NCBI GenBank assembly: GCA_001599935.1
Contig: BCIJ01000003.1
Span: 766,424 to 830,423, forward strand
Length of the DNA stretch: 64,000 nucleotides
Source: Holtermannia corniformis
Lineage: Eukaryota > Basidiomycota > Tremellomycetes > Holtermanniales
Direction: 5' to 3'
This document shows positions 12,601-24,513 of the stretch, piece after piece. The notes under the pieces were generated by a model, which was not told the DNA's origin, made no database searches, and was given only the letters and a program-made list of their open reading frames with translations. The position numbers and the translations under genes are program-made. The number at the start of each line of letters is the position of its first letter. Position 1 is the first letter of the stretch.

Positions 12601-14246
12601 CAACGTGGCGGAGACCTCGTTGACTATCCCTGGCATCAAGTACGTGGTCGACTCTGGACGCGCAAAGGAACGTCAATACGACCACGCGTCGGGCGTACAA
12701 GCGTTCCAGGTCTCGTGGATCTCCAAGGCTTCAGCCTCGCAGCGAGCAGGTCGTGCAGGCCGAACAGGTCCAGGCCACTGTTACCGCCTCTACTCGTCGG
12801 CCCTGTACGAAGACCACCTTGAGCAGTTCTCGCAGCCCGAGATCCTGCGCATGCCGATCGAAGGCATCGTGTTGCAGATGAAAGGCATGAACATTGACGC
12901 CGTCGTCAACTTTCCGTTTCCCACTCCACCGGATCGGCAGAGCCTACGCCGGGCCGAGGAGCTGCTCACGCATCTCGGCGCCTTGGAACCAACGACTCGC
13001 ACCAAGATGGTCGGCGGTGTCGAAAAGGCAGGCTCCCTCGGCGGGCGTATCACCGATCTCGGAAAAGCCATGGCTTCGTTCCCCGTCTCGCCGCGCTTTG
13101 CCAAGATGCTCGTGATCGGTCAGCAACACGGCTGTTTACCATACATCATCTCCATCGTCGCCGGTCTCTCCGTCGGCGATCCTTTTCTGCGCGAGCAGGC
13201 CTTGGGCTTGGAGAAGGGCAATGACGGCGAGGAGGATGAGGGGGATATGGAGCAGGCCGTGCCGGAGCTTCGGCATATTCGCGATGCCGATATCCGAGCC
13301 AAGGAGGAACGGCGGGAGCAGCGTCGGCGCTTTTACAAGACGCAGCAGGTGTGTCTCAAGCACTTGTGATGCTCGGTGGAGTGCTGATCGTTCAGCAATA
13401 TATGGCTTTGGGTGACGCGGCAAGCGACATGTTCAAGCTCCTGGCAGTCATTGGCGCTTACGAGTTTGACGGCGGAGGAGCCGCCTTTTGTGCGCGCAAC
13501 TTTGTCCGGCCAAAGGTGCGCGAGTGTGACGAGCTCTGTTGATGGCTGACGTTCTCAGGCTATGCACGAGATCCAGCAGCTCCGCGCGCAGATCACGTCA
13601 ATTGCCCGAAACCAGCTGCCCGAGCAGAGAAAACTCCTTGCTGCCAAGCTGAGCCCTCCCAGTGTGGTCCAGGTAAGTCCACTGTCACCCTTGCCAAGCA
13701 GACACTGATCATCTGCAGCTCAAAGTGATTCGCCAGGTCTTGACCGCTGGCTTCATCGACCAAGTTGCAGTGCGCAAAGATCTGGTCGAAAAGACGTCGG
13801 GCAGCAAGTATGAGTCAACCCGCGGGATCCCGTACCGCGCGCTTGGCGTCGCCGAGGATGTGTTTATCCACCCTTCGTCGTCTCTTTTCCATTCCACACC
13901 ACCAGACTTTATTGTTTATCAAGAAGTCGTGCGGACGAGCCGGATTTGGGTCAAGGGTTTGTTACGGGCTTGTGCACGATCTCCGTACTGATCGTCGACA
14001 GGACTTACCATCATCAACCCTGTCTGGTTGAGTACCCTCGGCAAATCGCTGTGCACATTCTCCCGACCTATGGAGCCTCCAAAGGGTGCCCGTGCCGCAG
14101 CTTTGGCCCGGAAAGGTGGACTGGAGAAGGAGGGCGATGTGCGAGAAGTCTACGTGACCCCGCACTTCAAGGACCTAGGTGTCGATCTGCCGGCGATCAA
14201 GATGAAGCAGCGGCGCGAGGGCACGCGCTGGGTCGTCTGCGAGTGA
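9695..14246 (+). CDS. ECM16: DEAH-box RNA helicase Dhr1/Ecm16 (DHX37)
   Basis: Nucleolar helicase that releases U3 snoRNA during small-subunit ribosome biogenesis. The N-terminal part is basic and acidic low-complexity, starting [14 protein letters not shown] and containing [15 protein letters not shown]. The helicase core shows motif [11 protein letters not shown], motif Ia TQPRRVAA, the DEAH box in [10 protein letters not shown], motif III SATL, motif [19 protein letters not shown] and motif [14 protein letters not shown]. The HA2/OB-fold tail includes [13 protein letters not shown] and ends with [14 protein letters not shown]...[10 protein letters not shown]. About 14 short introns are needed; no frameshift was seen. 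An acidic insertion ([17 protein letters not shown]) sits between the RecA domains. Length is about 1320 residues, normal for the family. Confidence 0.95.
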
Positions 14247-14882
14247 TGCATCCTACGCCCACCGGCCGATATGTAGCCCGAAGCACCTTGGCCGATCACG
14301 GCGGTGCCAAAGCCCATCTTGATTCGCCACTGTGCGTCGCGTGCCGATCCCTTTTGGTTGGTTCCCGCCGTTGCCAGGCGTCGTCGCCGTCGCCCAGGCC
14401 GCACAGAGGGCACATCACAGGCCACCACCAGCGCTCTCGCGCCTTCCCATCAGCAGTCACCGTCCATTCTGCACCAGGCGCAGCCCAGAGTCAACCCGAC
14501 ATTCCATCACGGCGCCATCGCTCCCATCACGCAGCAACGTCAGGGAAATTTGGGCGCTCACCCGCCAAACTCTGGCGCTGGGCAATCGCTGTGTCGGCGA
14601 GTTGACACCGCAATCGGCGTCGACGAGCACAGCTCTCAGCTCTCCAGCCGGGCTGTCGCCGGGCCGGCCCCTTTCTACCCTCCTTTCGTCGGGCCAACGC
14701 CTGCCGGTGGTCGTGTGAGTAGGTTGCTCAACAGTGCGGTCGGTCGGGGTTGTGGCCTTCCTCCTCAAACGCTGCGTCTTTACAATCATGAATAATCTCT
14801 AGGCCTCGAGGCCGTTGGCCAGCAAGCATCACTTTCTGTCAGTTGTTGACATCGCCATCACGAAGACGACGCTCGGGCGCAG
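14247..14882. other. Intergenic, 5' flank of the large Ig-like repeat gene
   Basis: 636 bases between a stop and the next start on the same strand. Overlapping frames up to 163 codons exist but are Arg/Pro/Ser-rich noise without known motifs. It presumably holds the helicase 3' UTR and the promoter of the downstream gene. Confidence 0.4.
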
Positions 14883-17800
14883 ATGGCATCCCAACTGGTG
14901 CAGGGTCTTGAGAACATGGTCGAGGCTGGTGTGAGAGGCCTCTTTGGCTATGCAGAGCAACTCTCGTCACCTGCTGTCGACCCTTCGGCAGCTGAAGAGG
15001 TCGATACCACACCGGCCTCTGCAGCTGCGAAACCCCCGCAGCGCACGGACACCGTCCCCGCTCCTGCGACCAAATCTCAAAGACAGGATCCGACTGCTCC
15101 CAGCTCCATCATTTCGACCATCGACGTGCCTTCAGGATGGATCCATCTTCAGTCGGCATACTTGGATGGCCAGAGAAGAACACGGCAATTTGGGCTCAAG
15201 AATTCCCTCGACGCCAGGCTCAACGTGACCGTTGACTCCGACTTGGGGAAACAGCTTGCTTTCTGGCTACCAGAGGATGATCAGGGTGGGTCGACCAGCT
15301 GGCATGGCCATCCAATACTGAATATCTATCAGGCTCGTCATCATCATCCAGCTCGGATCCATCCCAAACTTCATCGCCTTCTCTACAATTCATCATCCCG
15401 CCGTCTGCCACCGTGTATGTCGGCCTCGCCTTCCAGCCCTCACTATCTGTCATTCCTACCCACCTCGACGATGACACCTTCACGCCCCGAGTTGCGCCGA
15501 CGTTATCCCGAACGCACAGTTCTGAGCTTGACCTCGTCCTACCGGCTGCGCAAGAGGTCCTCTCCGAGCCCAGCTCCGTCTCAACCTCGGGCGATTCAAG
15601 CCATTCCATCTCGGGTAGCTCCAGCATCAGCGACCGATCGGCCAAGAAGGCCGACACGCTGTACCGGGCGTTCCCGGTGCATGGCCTGATCGCGATCCGC
15701 GCCGAATGCGTGGCAAACTCCGATGAAGAGACTTTGGCACGCGATCTACCACGTCAAAGCTTGGCGCTTCCCTTCTTTGCGTCCGTGTGCCGATCACAAT
15801 TCGCCCTTGCCCTGATCCACCCCTCCACCGGTCTACAGAGCGGGCAGCAAGTGTCGCAGGGCGATTTGCCAGTCGATTTTGGCAACGACACCATCGTTGG
15901 TGGCGAGTACCACCGCGACCTGCTGCTCATCAATCGCTCGGAGATCGACCTAGTCTGGGCGACAGCCGTCGTCAACTCGCAACATTCTCGCAAGATTTGG
16001 GTTTCCCTTCGCGACCTTGATTCGGAAAATGTCTTCGGGTCCGACCGAACCGCAAAGCCCGTTGCCGTGCCCGCGCTTTCCTCGCGGCATTTGCGACTCA
16101 CTCTGCACGTCGCGGAACCCGTGGAAGACTTTGGGTTCGACTTTATCCTGTCCAACTTGCATCAACCCGAAAACGCCGTCACCTGCCGCGTGACAGGATC
16201 AGCGCTCGCGCTTCCCGCCGATGACTCGCTCAAGGTTCTTTCTGGCACGACGCTAAGTTTTGGTGAGATCTGCGACGGAGTTTGGTCGAAAAAGGCCATC
16301 ACGTGCAAGAACTCGGGCGACAAGCCGCTGGATGTCTTCTTTTCGTGCGAACCCGGTCACGAGGTCGTCTTCAAGCTTGCAGGCGTGGCGGGCGAAGACT
16401 TGGAAGATGAAGTGCCGGTCAAAGCGGTAAAGTCTGAGGACAAGAAAAGCCACGAATCGTTGTCGAGGACGTCGACTCGGGACGGCGGTCGAAGCCGAAA
16501 CTCAAGACCTTCCTCGCCCTCGAGTAGCCATGGCTGGCTGTCAAGCGTTGGCGGCGACAGCCACATAACGCAGTCAAGTCATTTGCTCAGTGACGCGGCT
16601 AGCTTGACGCAGGGCATGTCGGACGTGACTTCGAGCGATGGTAGGGAGAGTTCAGTCCCTTCTCGACCACCGTCGCGTGCGACCTCGCATGCGTCGAGCT
16701 ATCGGCAGCATCTCGAAGAGTCGACCGGCTCTGAGGACGACGACGCCGAGGCACCCTTCTTCAGCGGCGGTGATCTTCCGCTTCAGCAGCCCGACTCGCC
16801 GGACCAAACAACCTCCATCCCACCCCCGTCTGGTCCTGCCTTCATGGATACAGCAGTAGTCGCCAACGAGTTCCCAGATCAGATCGAAGAACTCACTATG
16901 CGTCCGGGTACCGAATACCGCGTCATGGTGCACTACCGGTCAGCACGAGACGCGGTCAACCCTCCACATATTGCCGGCGCGCTGCGCAAGACCTCTTTCA
17001 AACTGTTCGTCGACTTTGCACCGTCCTCTCGTGCCTCGCGCCACGGCAATCCCGCTCGAACGCGGCAGACGATATCGTGCACCGCGCAGTCGTGTACCTC
17101 CATCATCAAGCTCGCAACCGGCCACTTGATTGATTTTGGCGAGGTCACCGTCGGCGCCTGCAAGTCAGCTGTGATGACCATTGTCAATCTCAGTGCACTC
17201 TCTGCCCGTGTTGAAATTGCAGCCATCTCAAAGGTCCTCAGTACCAACCGCAACGTCATCATCATTCCACCACTGGAGGCCGTCGATGAAAAGGTTGAAT
17301 TCTTCCCACGGCGAATCAACGACGCGTATGTCAAGCAGCTATTCGTTCGGAATCTGCTCAACCGAGCGAACGGTACGTAATGAGTAAGACGTACCGTCAG
17401 ACGCTCACCTGGCCGTCACAGATCAACTACTCGAAGTCCGTTCGAAGAATGTTGATGGTTCGTGAATGCACAAGTCGAAGCCATGCTGACTGTTCACTAG
17501 TCTACAACGTCACTCTACACTCCCATCTGTATCGCATCCTGACTCCCTCCGGCTCCAACTACCTCGACTTTGGATCGGTTGTCGTCAACAGCCCGTCCAT
17601 CCGCACAATCCAGTTTGAAAATCTGTCCAAGGCCAATCTCACTTTGGACCTCACGGCGTCCGCACCGGAAGACGTTGAACTCTACGCAAGGCCCGAGGAC
17701 GATGTCAATACTCCCATCGCATCGACATCTTCTCAGCCTCGTTATGCGGGGATCACTGACGGCCCGGAACGTCTTCTATCACCGCCTAACGGCGAACTCA

Positions 17801-19882
17801 AGGAGCGCTTCATGGAGTCAATGAACGATGCAGCCGAAAGAGACCCCGCAAAGGTCGTCAAAGGAAAGGTTGTCAAAGCAAGGGAGAAGAGCCAATCACG
17901 GCCTGCCGAACCAGCGACAGAGTCCAAGTTGTCAGTGGCCGCCTCCGTCGCTGCGGCTCTGAAGAAGAACGGCCGGGGGAGACCTGTCATGGTACGTACT
18001 GGCAATTCGCCAAGGTGCATTACTGACGCTGGCAGCCGTACGGTAACGCCGTTACCTTCAAAGATCGGTCACTGCTCGAAAAACACGAGTATCTCGACCT
18101 TGCTTCTGGCCCGCCAATGGCTGCTCACCGTGTGTCGCCTCGCTCAAAGCGGACGAACCTATTGGATGCTATCGACAAAGAAGACAAGAGCAAGCTCTCT
18201 GGCAGGCACCCAAAGATCCACAAACTCGACTTTGCTGCCGGAGCCAAAGCATTCAATCATCGAGTTCGGGATGCCAAGACGCCTCGAAAGAAGATCGGGG
18301 TCTCTCCGACCCTTCGCCCAAACGGGGCTGCACCCGCTGCTGTCCCAGCTATGCCGCCACCATCTATTCATCATCTCATCAGCTCGTTGGCCAAAGACGC
18401 CGCCCTACCGTTGGAAAGTGGTGCAAAGTCACCAGCACTGACCGCAAAGCGAGCACAACCCCGAACGGAGATGTTCGATCCTTCAGACGTGAGCAAACTC
18501 AGCATCGAAGCGCTCTTGGCGACTCTTGAGCAGCAAGATGTGCGACACAAGGCATCAACACAAGACACACCCGAAGCTGATGAGCAATACGTTCGGCGGC
18601 TGCTCGCTGCGCGCAAGGAGCTCCAGAACCTTATCAGCACTGGGCAACTCGTGCCGGTGCGCAGCCTCACTGTCGCGCCCGCATCTACGCGTCAGATCGT
18701 CGTCATGATGACGCCGAACGGATCAACCCGACCGCACATTTCAACCCGAGGCAAGCGCTCCGACTCACGCTTGTTCATCAAGCTAGCCGAGTTCGACCGG
18801 GGTCTGCTGTGTACGGCAGCAGGCGCCAAGACGGAGCTTGACGAGCTGCCTGTAAGAGATCTCGTCATCCGCTCGTCGTGCGTGCGGTCTGTTCTCGAAG
18901 TGCAACAGTCTTCCATCAACTTCGGGGCCGTTGACAAAGGCGAGACTCGGTCCAAGACGATTGTTGTGCATGTAAGTCCCCTCTCGTATCAGAGAGTTCA
19001 GCTAATGTAGGCCAGAACCGAAGCGATTGCATTGGCGTCTTCCGGATGCGCACGTCTGGCAGCATCGCCTCTGGTAATCTCAAGCTTGGTCTCGGTCGCT
19101 ACGGCGTGATCTCCGCCTTTGGGCGGAAAGAGGTTGAAAACTTTACGTTTTCTCCATCACTTGTTGGCAACTTTCAGGAGACCATTGTCGTCGAAAATGT
19201 CTTGGATCCGCTCAACAACCAGAACGTTTCGATCAAGGCAGCAGTACGCAAGCAGCCGAGCTTTGCCTGCGATCAACAGTCACTCAATTTCGGTGACTAT
19301 GATCCGCAGCAGAGCTGGCCCGAGGCGAAGGGTTTCGTCATCACCAATACCTCCAAGCACGAACGCGTGTTCGTTGTCGAGGTCGAAGCGCTAGATGGTG
19401 CAGCCGAACCAGCGCGGGCTGAAGTCTCGTTGGCCAAAGATGAGAACGACTCGGGTACGGCGCTGTCCAAGACCGAGGAGGAAGAGCTAGAGGTACTACT
19501 GCAGAAGCTCAAGATCGCCCGGCGCAAGGGCAAGACGGATAAGATCGTCAAGTACGAAGCGCGCCTCACCGAGCTTGGGGTTGCCCAGCCTGCGGCTGTT
19601 ATCGACGACACTGAAAGCTCTTCCGAAGACCCCGTTGGAGCAAGCGTTGAAGTCACACCTGTCCCTACTCAAGTTCCATCCCCTACCAAGACTCGCAACA
19701 CTTCCCTTCTAGTCACACTTTCGCCCAGCCAAAAGCAACGGATCATTGTCGACCTCTTGGCTTGTCCAGGACACGCCGATGTCGTCTCGGCTGTCAAAGT
19801 CTACGAACGCAGAAACACGGACGAAGTGCTCACCGTGCAAATCACGTTCAAGGCTGCGGTCCCGGCTGCTGTTGACGCATAG
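14883..19882 (+). CDS. Giant protein with repeated Ig-like/ASH-type domains, function unknown
   Basis: About 1570 residues from eight exons; introns were seen near 15286-15332, 17373-17420, 17459-17501, 17993-18035 and 18972-19015. At least five segments share the pattern of beta-sandwich ASH/MSP-like domains: a hydrophobic strand ending in (L/I)(D/N)FG followed by a strand of the type T(I/V)xNxS. Examples are LPVDFGNDTIVGGEYHRDLL, LSFGEICDGVWSKKAITCKN, HLIDFGEVTVGACKSAVMTI, NYLDFGSVVVNSPSIRTIQF, SINFGAVDKGETRSKTIVV and SLNFGDYDPQQSW. Between them lie Ser-rich and basic linkers and a Glu-rich coil (EEELEVLLQKLKIARRKG). There is no signal peptide. Related domains occur in Hydin, ASPM and SPD-2. 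I do not know a studied fungal orthologue. Confidence 0.7.
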
Positions 19883-20008
19883 CTTTGTTTGCATTTCACA
19901 CTACACCCTGTCCCTTCCACCACTCGCATCATTGTTTGCCAAACTCAATTCGTATGCATTGCTTCGCTGAATACAGTGCGCACTGCTGTACATGTTTTCT
20001 TGCATGCT

Positions 20009-20830
20009 TCAACGTCCCTGGCGCAAAACCAAATGTACCACCACGCCCCTTTCTTCCTCCAATCCATCTTCTGCGCGGACGAACGGCTCCCAGCCGCCCT
20101 CGAGTCTCCAGCGAACTTCGGATTGGAGCTCGACTGACCCGCCGCGGCTTTCTACCAGCTTGGTAAAACGGTCTAGAGGCCCGCGCCCGGTATGAAGACC
20201 GCAGGTGATATGTGCGACTCCCGTTTGGGGCGTCAAGAGAGCAAAGACCGAATCGAGCAGGACCTCGTGAGCCGCCGTGACCCAAATCACGTCGGAGAGT
20301 AAGAGTACGTCGAAAGTCTCGAGGCCAGTCGTGGCGGCACGTCGTAGCGTCTCCGTGTCGGTCCCCCAGGTATGCCCTGTCACCGCCCATGCGCCGAGCT
20401 TGCCTACTGCGTCTGCGGGGAGGTCATCCTTTGCCCGCCGAAAGTTGCCCTCAATGACATCGATGACCTCTTTCGTGTCATAGTCGCTGCACACTACACT
20501 GGCTGCACCCCCGTCTCGATACGCAACTACAGCAGGCAGTCCAGCGCCGGCACCGAGCTCGCAGCAACGTTTCCCTCGAACGTCGGGCTTGAGCTGGTCA
20601 AAACTGATGAGGTCGGCAAGGTAGATGGACGCGAGCCAGAGATTGTTGGCTTGTAGTGTAGTATAGAGCGCTGGAGGAGGGTGAGGCAAGAGCAAACGGA
20701 TGGGGGATGAACCTGTGGGCGGATGATAGGTGTGGAAGTCTGTAGGAGAGCTTGTGGAGAACGCGATGGGAGGGATGGAAAAGAGCGAAGACACGCCAGA
20801 GTCGAAGATGTCGACGAGATCTTCAGCCAT
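20009..20830 (-). CDS. EFM7: Efm7/Nnt1-like protein methyltransferase
   Basis: Predicted SAM-dependent methyltransferase; yeast Efm7 methylates the N-terminus and Lys2 of elongation factor 1A. This is a single exon. Landmarks are LWLASIYLADLI, motif I CCELGAGAGLPAVVA, the acidic VVCSDYD, GHTWG and LLLSDVIWVTAAHEVLL, in family order. I place the start at the ATG at 828-830 of the 20 kb block (MAEDLVDIFDSGVSSLF), because Efm7 proteins begin with a similar acidic ...LF motif. The frame is open 25 codons further to an ATG at 20905. It is convergent with the Ig-like repeat gene (126 bases). Confidence 0.8.
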   Translation of the reverse strand: MAEDLVDIFDSGVSSLFSIPPIAFSTSSPTDFHTYHPPTGSSPIRLLLPHPPPALYTTLQANNLWLASIYLADLISFDQLKPDVRGKRCCELGAGAGLPAVVAYRDGGAASVVCSDYDTKEVIDVIEGNFRRAKDDLPADAVGKLGAWAVTGHTWGTDTETLRRAATTGLETFDVLLLSDVIWVTAAHEVLLDSVFALLTPQTGVAHITCGLHTGRGPLDRFTKLVESRGGSVELQSEVRWRLEGGWEPFVRAEDGLEEERGVVVHLVLRQGR

Positions 20831-21216
20831 TGAACCGTACACTGAAGCGGAGTGTCTTGACAATGGCGTAACAAACTGCAAAGGACCTGCGGTCGAACTG
20901 AACAAATGTCAAGTCGGGGTCCCCGGCGCCGCGATCATCATGAGTGGCTCCTTGCTCGGCCGACTGACAGCGGCTCTAGCTGCTGTGTTTCCAAGTCAGC
21001 TTTATCAGATATAAAGGTTGACCCGAGCTCGTCATCGCGCGAAGGCCCGATAAACCGACAGTGCACCGCAGCACCCAGCCTTTCACGTACTGTCCTTTGT
21101 AGCTGACCATCGCAGACTCCGCTGCGATGGCGTATAAGAAGGCTTGTATGGGTGCTGATCGCCGCTTCCGTAGCTCGCAACACCTTGCCTCCACTCATCT
21201 CAGCTGACAGCCCAGC
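20831..21216. promoter_or_regulatory. Divergent promoter region, Efm7-like / four-span membrane protein
   Basis: 386 bases between divergent starts. Two TATA-like words lie on the + strand, ATATAAAG near 21009-21016 and TATAAGA near 21133-21139. The latter is about 80 bases upstream of the ATG at 21217. The promoter role is inferred from position and these words only. Confidence 0.4.
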
Positions 21217-22148
21217 ATGGCCGCCCCCGACCGAACGACGGGCTTGCCGTATCATCTCATGTCGGTCGCCGATCTTGGCTAAACCCAACTTTACTGACTG
21301 GCAGCCTTTGAACGTGCAGGTACCCGGTCGTCGCGTTCATCCTCCTCGCTATCGCCTCGTTTGCATCTGCTGATGCTGTATACGCCGTATCAACCCGCTC
21401 AGACACAATCCAAGTGAGTTCAGCGGATGATCTTGTGCTTCGCTGACGTTGCCGCAGGTGCGTCCCAGCATCCTCTGACCTGACGTCTACTGATGTCCTC
21501 TTAGGTCCGCTATGCTTCGCGAGACTTGTCAGTCCATCTGTGCGCACAGTATCACGGCTGACAGTCCCAGCTGCGGCTACAATATGAGTTCCGAGGCAAT
21601 CGTGCTCAACAAGATTGGCTGTGTCTACCGAGACTGGGGATGGACCATCCCGGTCGACTGGTTTGGTTTCGTCATCCCTGTGAGTGTTTACAACTGCCGC
21701 TACGATACATGTAGGGATACTGACGCCAGCACAGACCGACGTAGCGTCGAGCTTCTCCAAAGTCGCCGTCCTCAGCGTCGTCTGTCCGTCTATTCCTTCC
21801 CTGCCACTTTCAACACTGACGATCCCAGCCTGGGCGCTCGTGTTCGTCGGCACAATAGAGCACGCCTACGCGATCCGGTACTCCTACCGCAAGACTCCAC
21901 CACCCCAAAAAGACAAGCTGTTTTCACTCGTGCAAATCCACTTTATCGCAGCCGGCACCTGCCTGCTCTTCACGTCCGTTGCGTTTGTTGCCCAAGTCTC
22001 GGTCGTCGGCAATGCTGTCGGTCAGAGCCGTGAGGGCAACATTGTGGTGACGTGGGGACAGAGCGTGTGGTTGGTGTTGGCGGCTGCGATAGTGATGATT
22101 GGGTGGGGGTATGAGGCGGTGCGATGGCGCACGGCGCTGCTTGCTTGA
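21217..22148 (+). CDS. Small four-transmembrane protein, function unknown
   Basis: After splicing the product is about 200 residues: a short N-terminus (MAAPDRTTGLPYHLM), TM1 (YPVVAFILLAIASF), a loop with two Cys and several aromatic residues (CGYNMSSE...CVYRDWGW), TM2 around WALVFVGTIEHAYAI, TM3 (QIHFIAAGTCLLFTSVAFVA) and TM4 (VWLVLAAAIVMIGWGYEAV). The topology resembles claudin/Sur7-like tetraspans, but no signature residues prove that. Introns were placed so that TAT CAT CTC AT joins to G TAC CCG. Two further introns near 21416-21504 and 21530-21573, and ones near 21681-21735 and 21784-21829, keep the frame open. Exon structure is moderately sure. Confidence 0.6.
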
Positions 22149-22310
22149 AGTGGACTTGCTGCCTGTTGACGCGGCTTGACGATACCGGCCTTTTTTCCTA
22201 CTGACGATGTTGCCTCACTACGCCAAGTGGGACTATTAGATGGGATGCATGCAATCAAGAAAATGCCGAACGACCCCTTCACCTCTCTTCGCCACCTACG
22301 CCGACTGCGC

Positions 22311-24221
22311 TCACTCAACCTTTGGTCGTTCCTCCTCTCCCTCATCTTCATCATCCGATCGCTCGTCCGCCAGCTTGTCCGCAAACAGGGCACGGAGCAG
22401 CACGCGCCAAATCAGCACATACCAGAACAAGTTGATGATCTGCAGAGCGCCAATCCAGGCAACCATCTGGTGTCTGAGCCTGCGACGGGTCAGCTCTATC
22501 CTGACGAGTGGCGGAGAACGCACCACCAGGCGATCCAGTGGCCGTTCATTGGGTCGAATTCGCCGCGGATGTGTTCGCTGGGCCACGTCAGAGCTGCACT
22601 TATAAGACTGGAATCAAGCGAGGCTTACGGCATGAGGTTGAACTGAGTCCATGTAGACCAGAGGATCCACCAGTTCAGGTAGTGGCGGAAGTAGCTGTTC
22701 GCGGTCATCAGCCGGACACTTGCGTGGTGTAGACAGGACACTCACGTCCAAACACCAACAAAGACGGCGAATGGCGGGGCGGACCATTTCTCAGAGACAT
22801 AGTTGACACACTTGGCAAACTATCGCAGTATCAGCTCAACCCGTCACCAGCTGAGAAAGCGACGGACAGCCAAGAATACGTCCGAGACGTCCATGGTGAC
22901 ATAGACTGCGATCCCGATCCGCGTGAAATCAAGCTTGTAGCTCCATCCAATCAGCCACAGCGTGACAATGTGCTGTGCGACCGTTCGTCAGCCTCAGTCC
23001 CTGTTATGAAATCGACAGGCGACGTACGTGGAGGATGAGCTCGTTGAAGTCCTTGCGTGGTTTCTCAATCCGGGCAGCAAGGAGGATACCCTGCTGCAGC
23101 CAGTAGGCAAACTGCATGAGGTAGTAGCACTTGAGTGCGCCGTCCATGTGCGTGTGCGGCATGCCGAGGAAAAAGTGTTCAGTCTTGTACCACCATGTTG
23201 GCAGGTTGCGCATGATCATCTGCGGGCAGAGTGAGTGACCGAGTCAACCTCGGAGATGACGACGCACGATGCCGACGGGTCCAGAGATGCCAAAGTAGAA
23301 GACGGCATAGCCCTCTGTGCAGTGTCAGATCCTGTTGCAGCGCCAGGTGTACGCACGCTCGCAGAAGCGTTCAATCTTTGAGCCCTTGATGCCCAATCGC
23401 CTTCCGAGTGGTCGGAGACCCCAGAGCGTGACGGCCTGGCGAACGCTGCTAGGGTCAGCCTGTGCTTCACGCGAGTCAGAGACGCAAAGGGACGTACAAG
23501 GAGAAGAAGACGATGTAGTATGCAACAAAGAAGCAGTCCTGGGCATGTGAGCCAGGGTCTCAGGTGCCAGAAACGACCAAAACGGACATTCCAACCGCGA
23601 ATGTACTTGCCGCCGGGCTGCTGGTAGCTCGGCAAAATCAACGCTGCGAAAGGGTTGGGCGTGTCCTTGGCAATGAGGCCGAGGGAGGACCTCCGTAACA
23701 GCTCGTGGTTGATGTACAGGATCACCGGGGCCAGCAACAGGGGCAACGACGACTCTGCACAGCATACCCGTCAGCTTACACGATCCCTTTGGGCAAGGAC
23801 GACGTACCGGGGATCAGCATCCATCGACCCGTCTTGAGATCGTTCCAGAACCCACGCGACTTGTAGAACTCTGGATCGTCCGTCGCGTGCTTTTTCTTGG
23901 TACGTTTGAGCCGGGCCGTAGGGTTCCCCGGGAGGGGCTTGACTTCAGAGGTTGAAGCGGCGCTGATAGGAGTGACGGGCGACTGCAAGTCTGGCGTCAC
24001 GGCGCTGAAGAGATCAAGCATCTCAGCTCAAGCTTCTCGAGAACCATTCGGTGCACACTGACCCCGACGCCGACGCCTCGGGCTCATTCAACGGGATCCG
24101 CCTGGCACGCGTCAGCTCCCCGGCTGAACCGAGCTCTCCACACCGGTACACACTTCAACGCATCCGAGATACTGCTTCCTCGCTTCCTCGCACTCTGCCT
24201 CGTAGGCGCAAGCGTCGCCAT
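22311..24221 (-). CDS. LAG1: Ceramide synthase (Lag1/Lac1 family)
   Basis: Multi-pass ER enzyme that N-acylates sphingoid bases to ceramide. About ten exons. A basic N-terminus (MATLAPTRQSARKRG) leads to FYKSRGFWNDLKTGRWM. The TLC/Lag1 motif reads TWWYKTEHFFLGMPHTHMD, then ALKCYYLMQFAYWLQQGILL and EKPRKDFNELILH followed across an intron by HIVTLWLIGWSYKLDFTRIG, which gives the conserved catalytic His-His pair. YVTMDVSDVFLA follows. The tail is acidic (LADERSDDEDEGEEERPK) at the cytosolic end. It is convergent with the four-span protein gene. All key residues visible to me are present. Confidence 0.94.
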
Positions 24222-24513
24222 GGTTGACTGGTTGTGATTTTGGGTCACGGACAGACGTTGCCTGAGCTAGCAGGAGGAAAGCACGGGGTTGGGATCACCG
24301 CGCGGATCGCGTGGGAAAAAAACACAAAAAGGGAAATCGGCTTCGGTCATCGGTCAGTGTGGCAGTACAGGATGCTGTCTATGCTGGTTGGTGTTCCTGC
24401 GAGCTGCCGGCGGCCGAACGGCGGCCGGAGTGAGCTCTCTGGCAGTGTTTGATGTACCATACAGTCAAAGTAATAGAGCCAAGTCACTAGCAAAGCGATG
24501 CATGGCCTCACGC

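Noticed and set aside
14304..14795. Overlapping + frames of 163 and 128 codons in the 14.2-14.9 kb spacer
   Set aside because: Composition is Arg/Pro/Ser noise with no conserved words; no splice context links them to neighbours.
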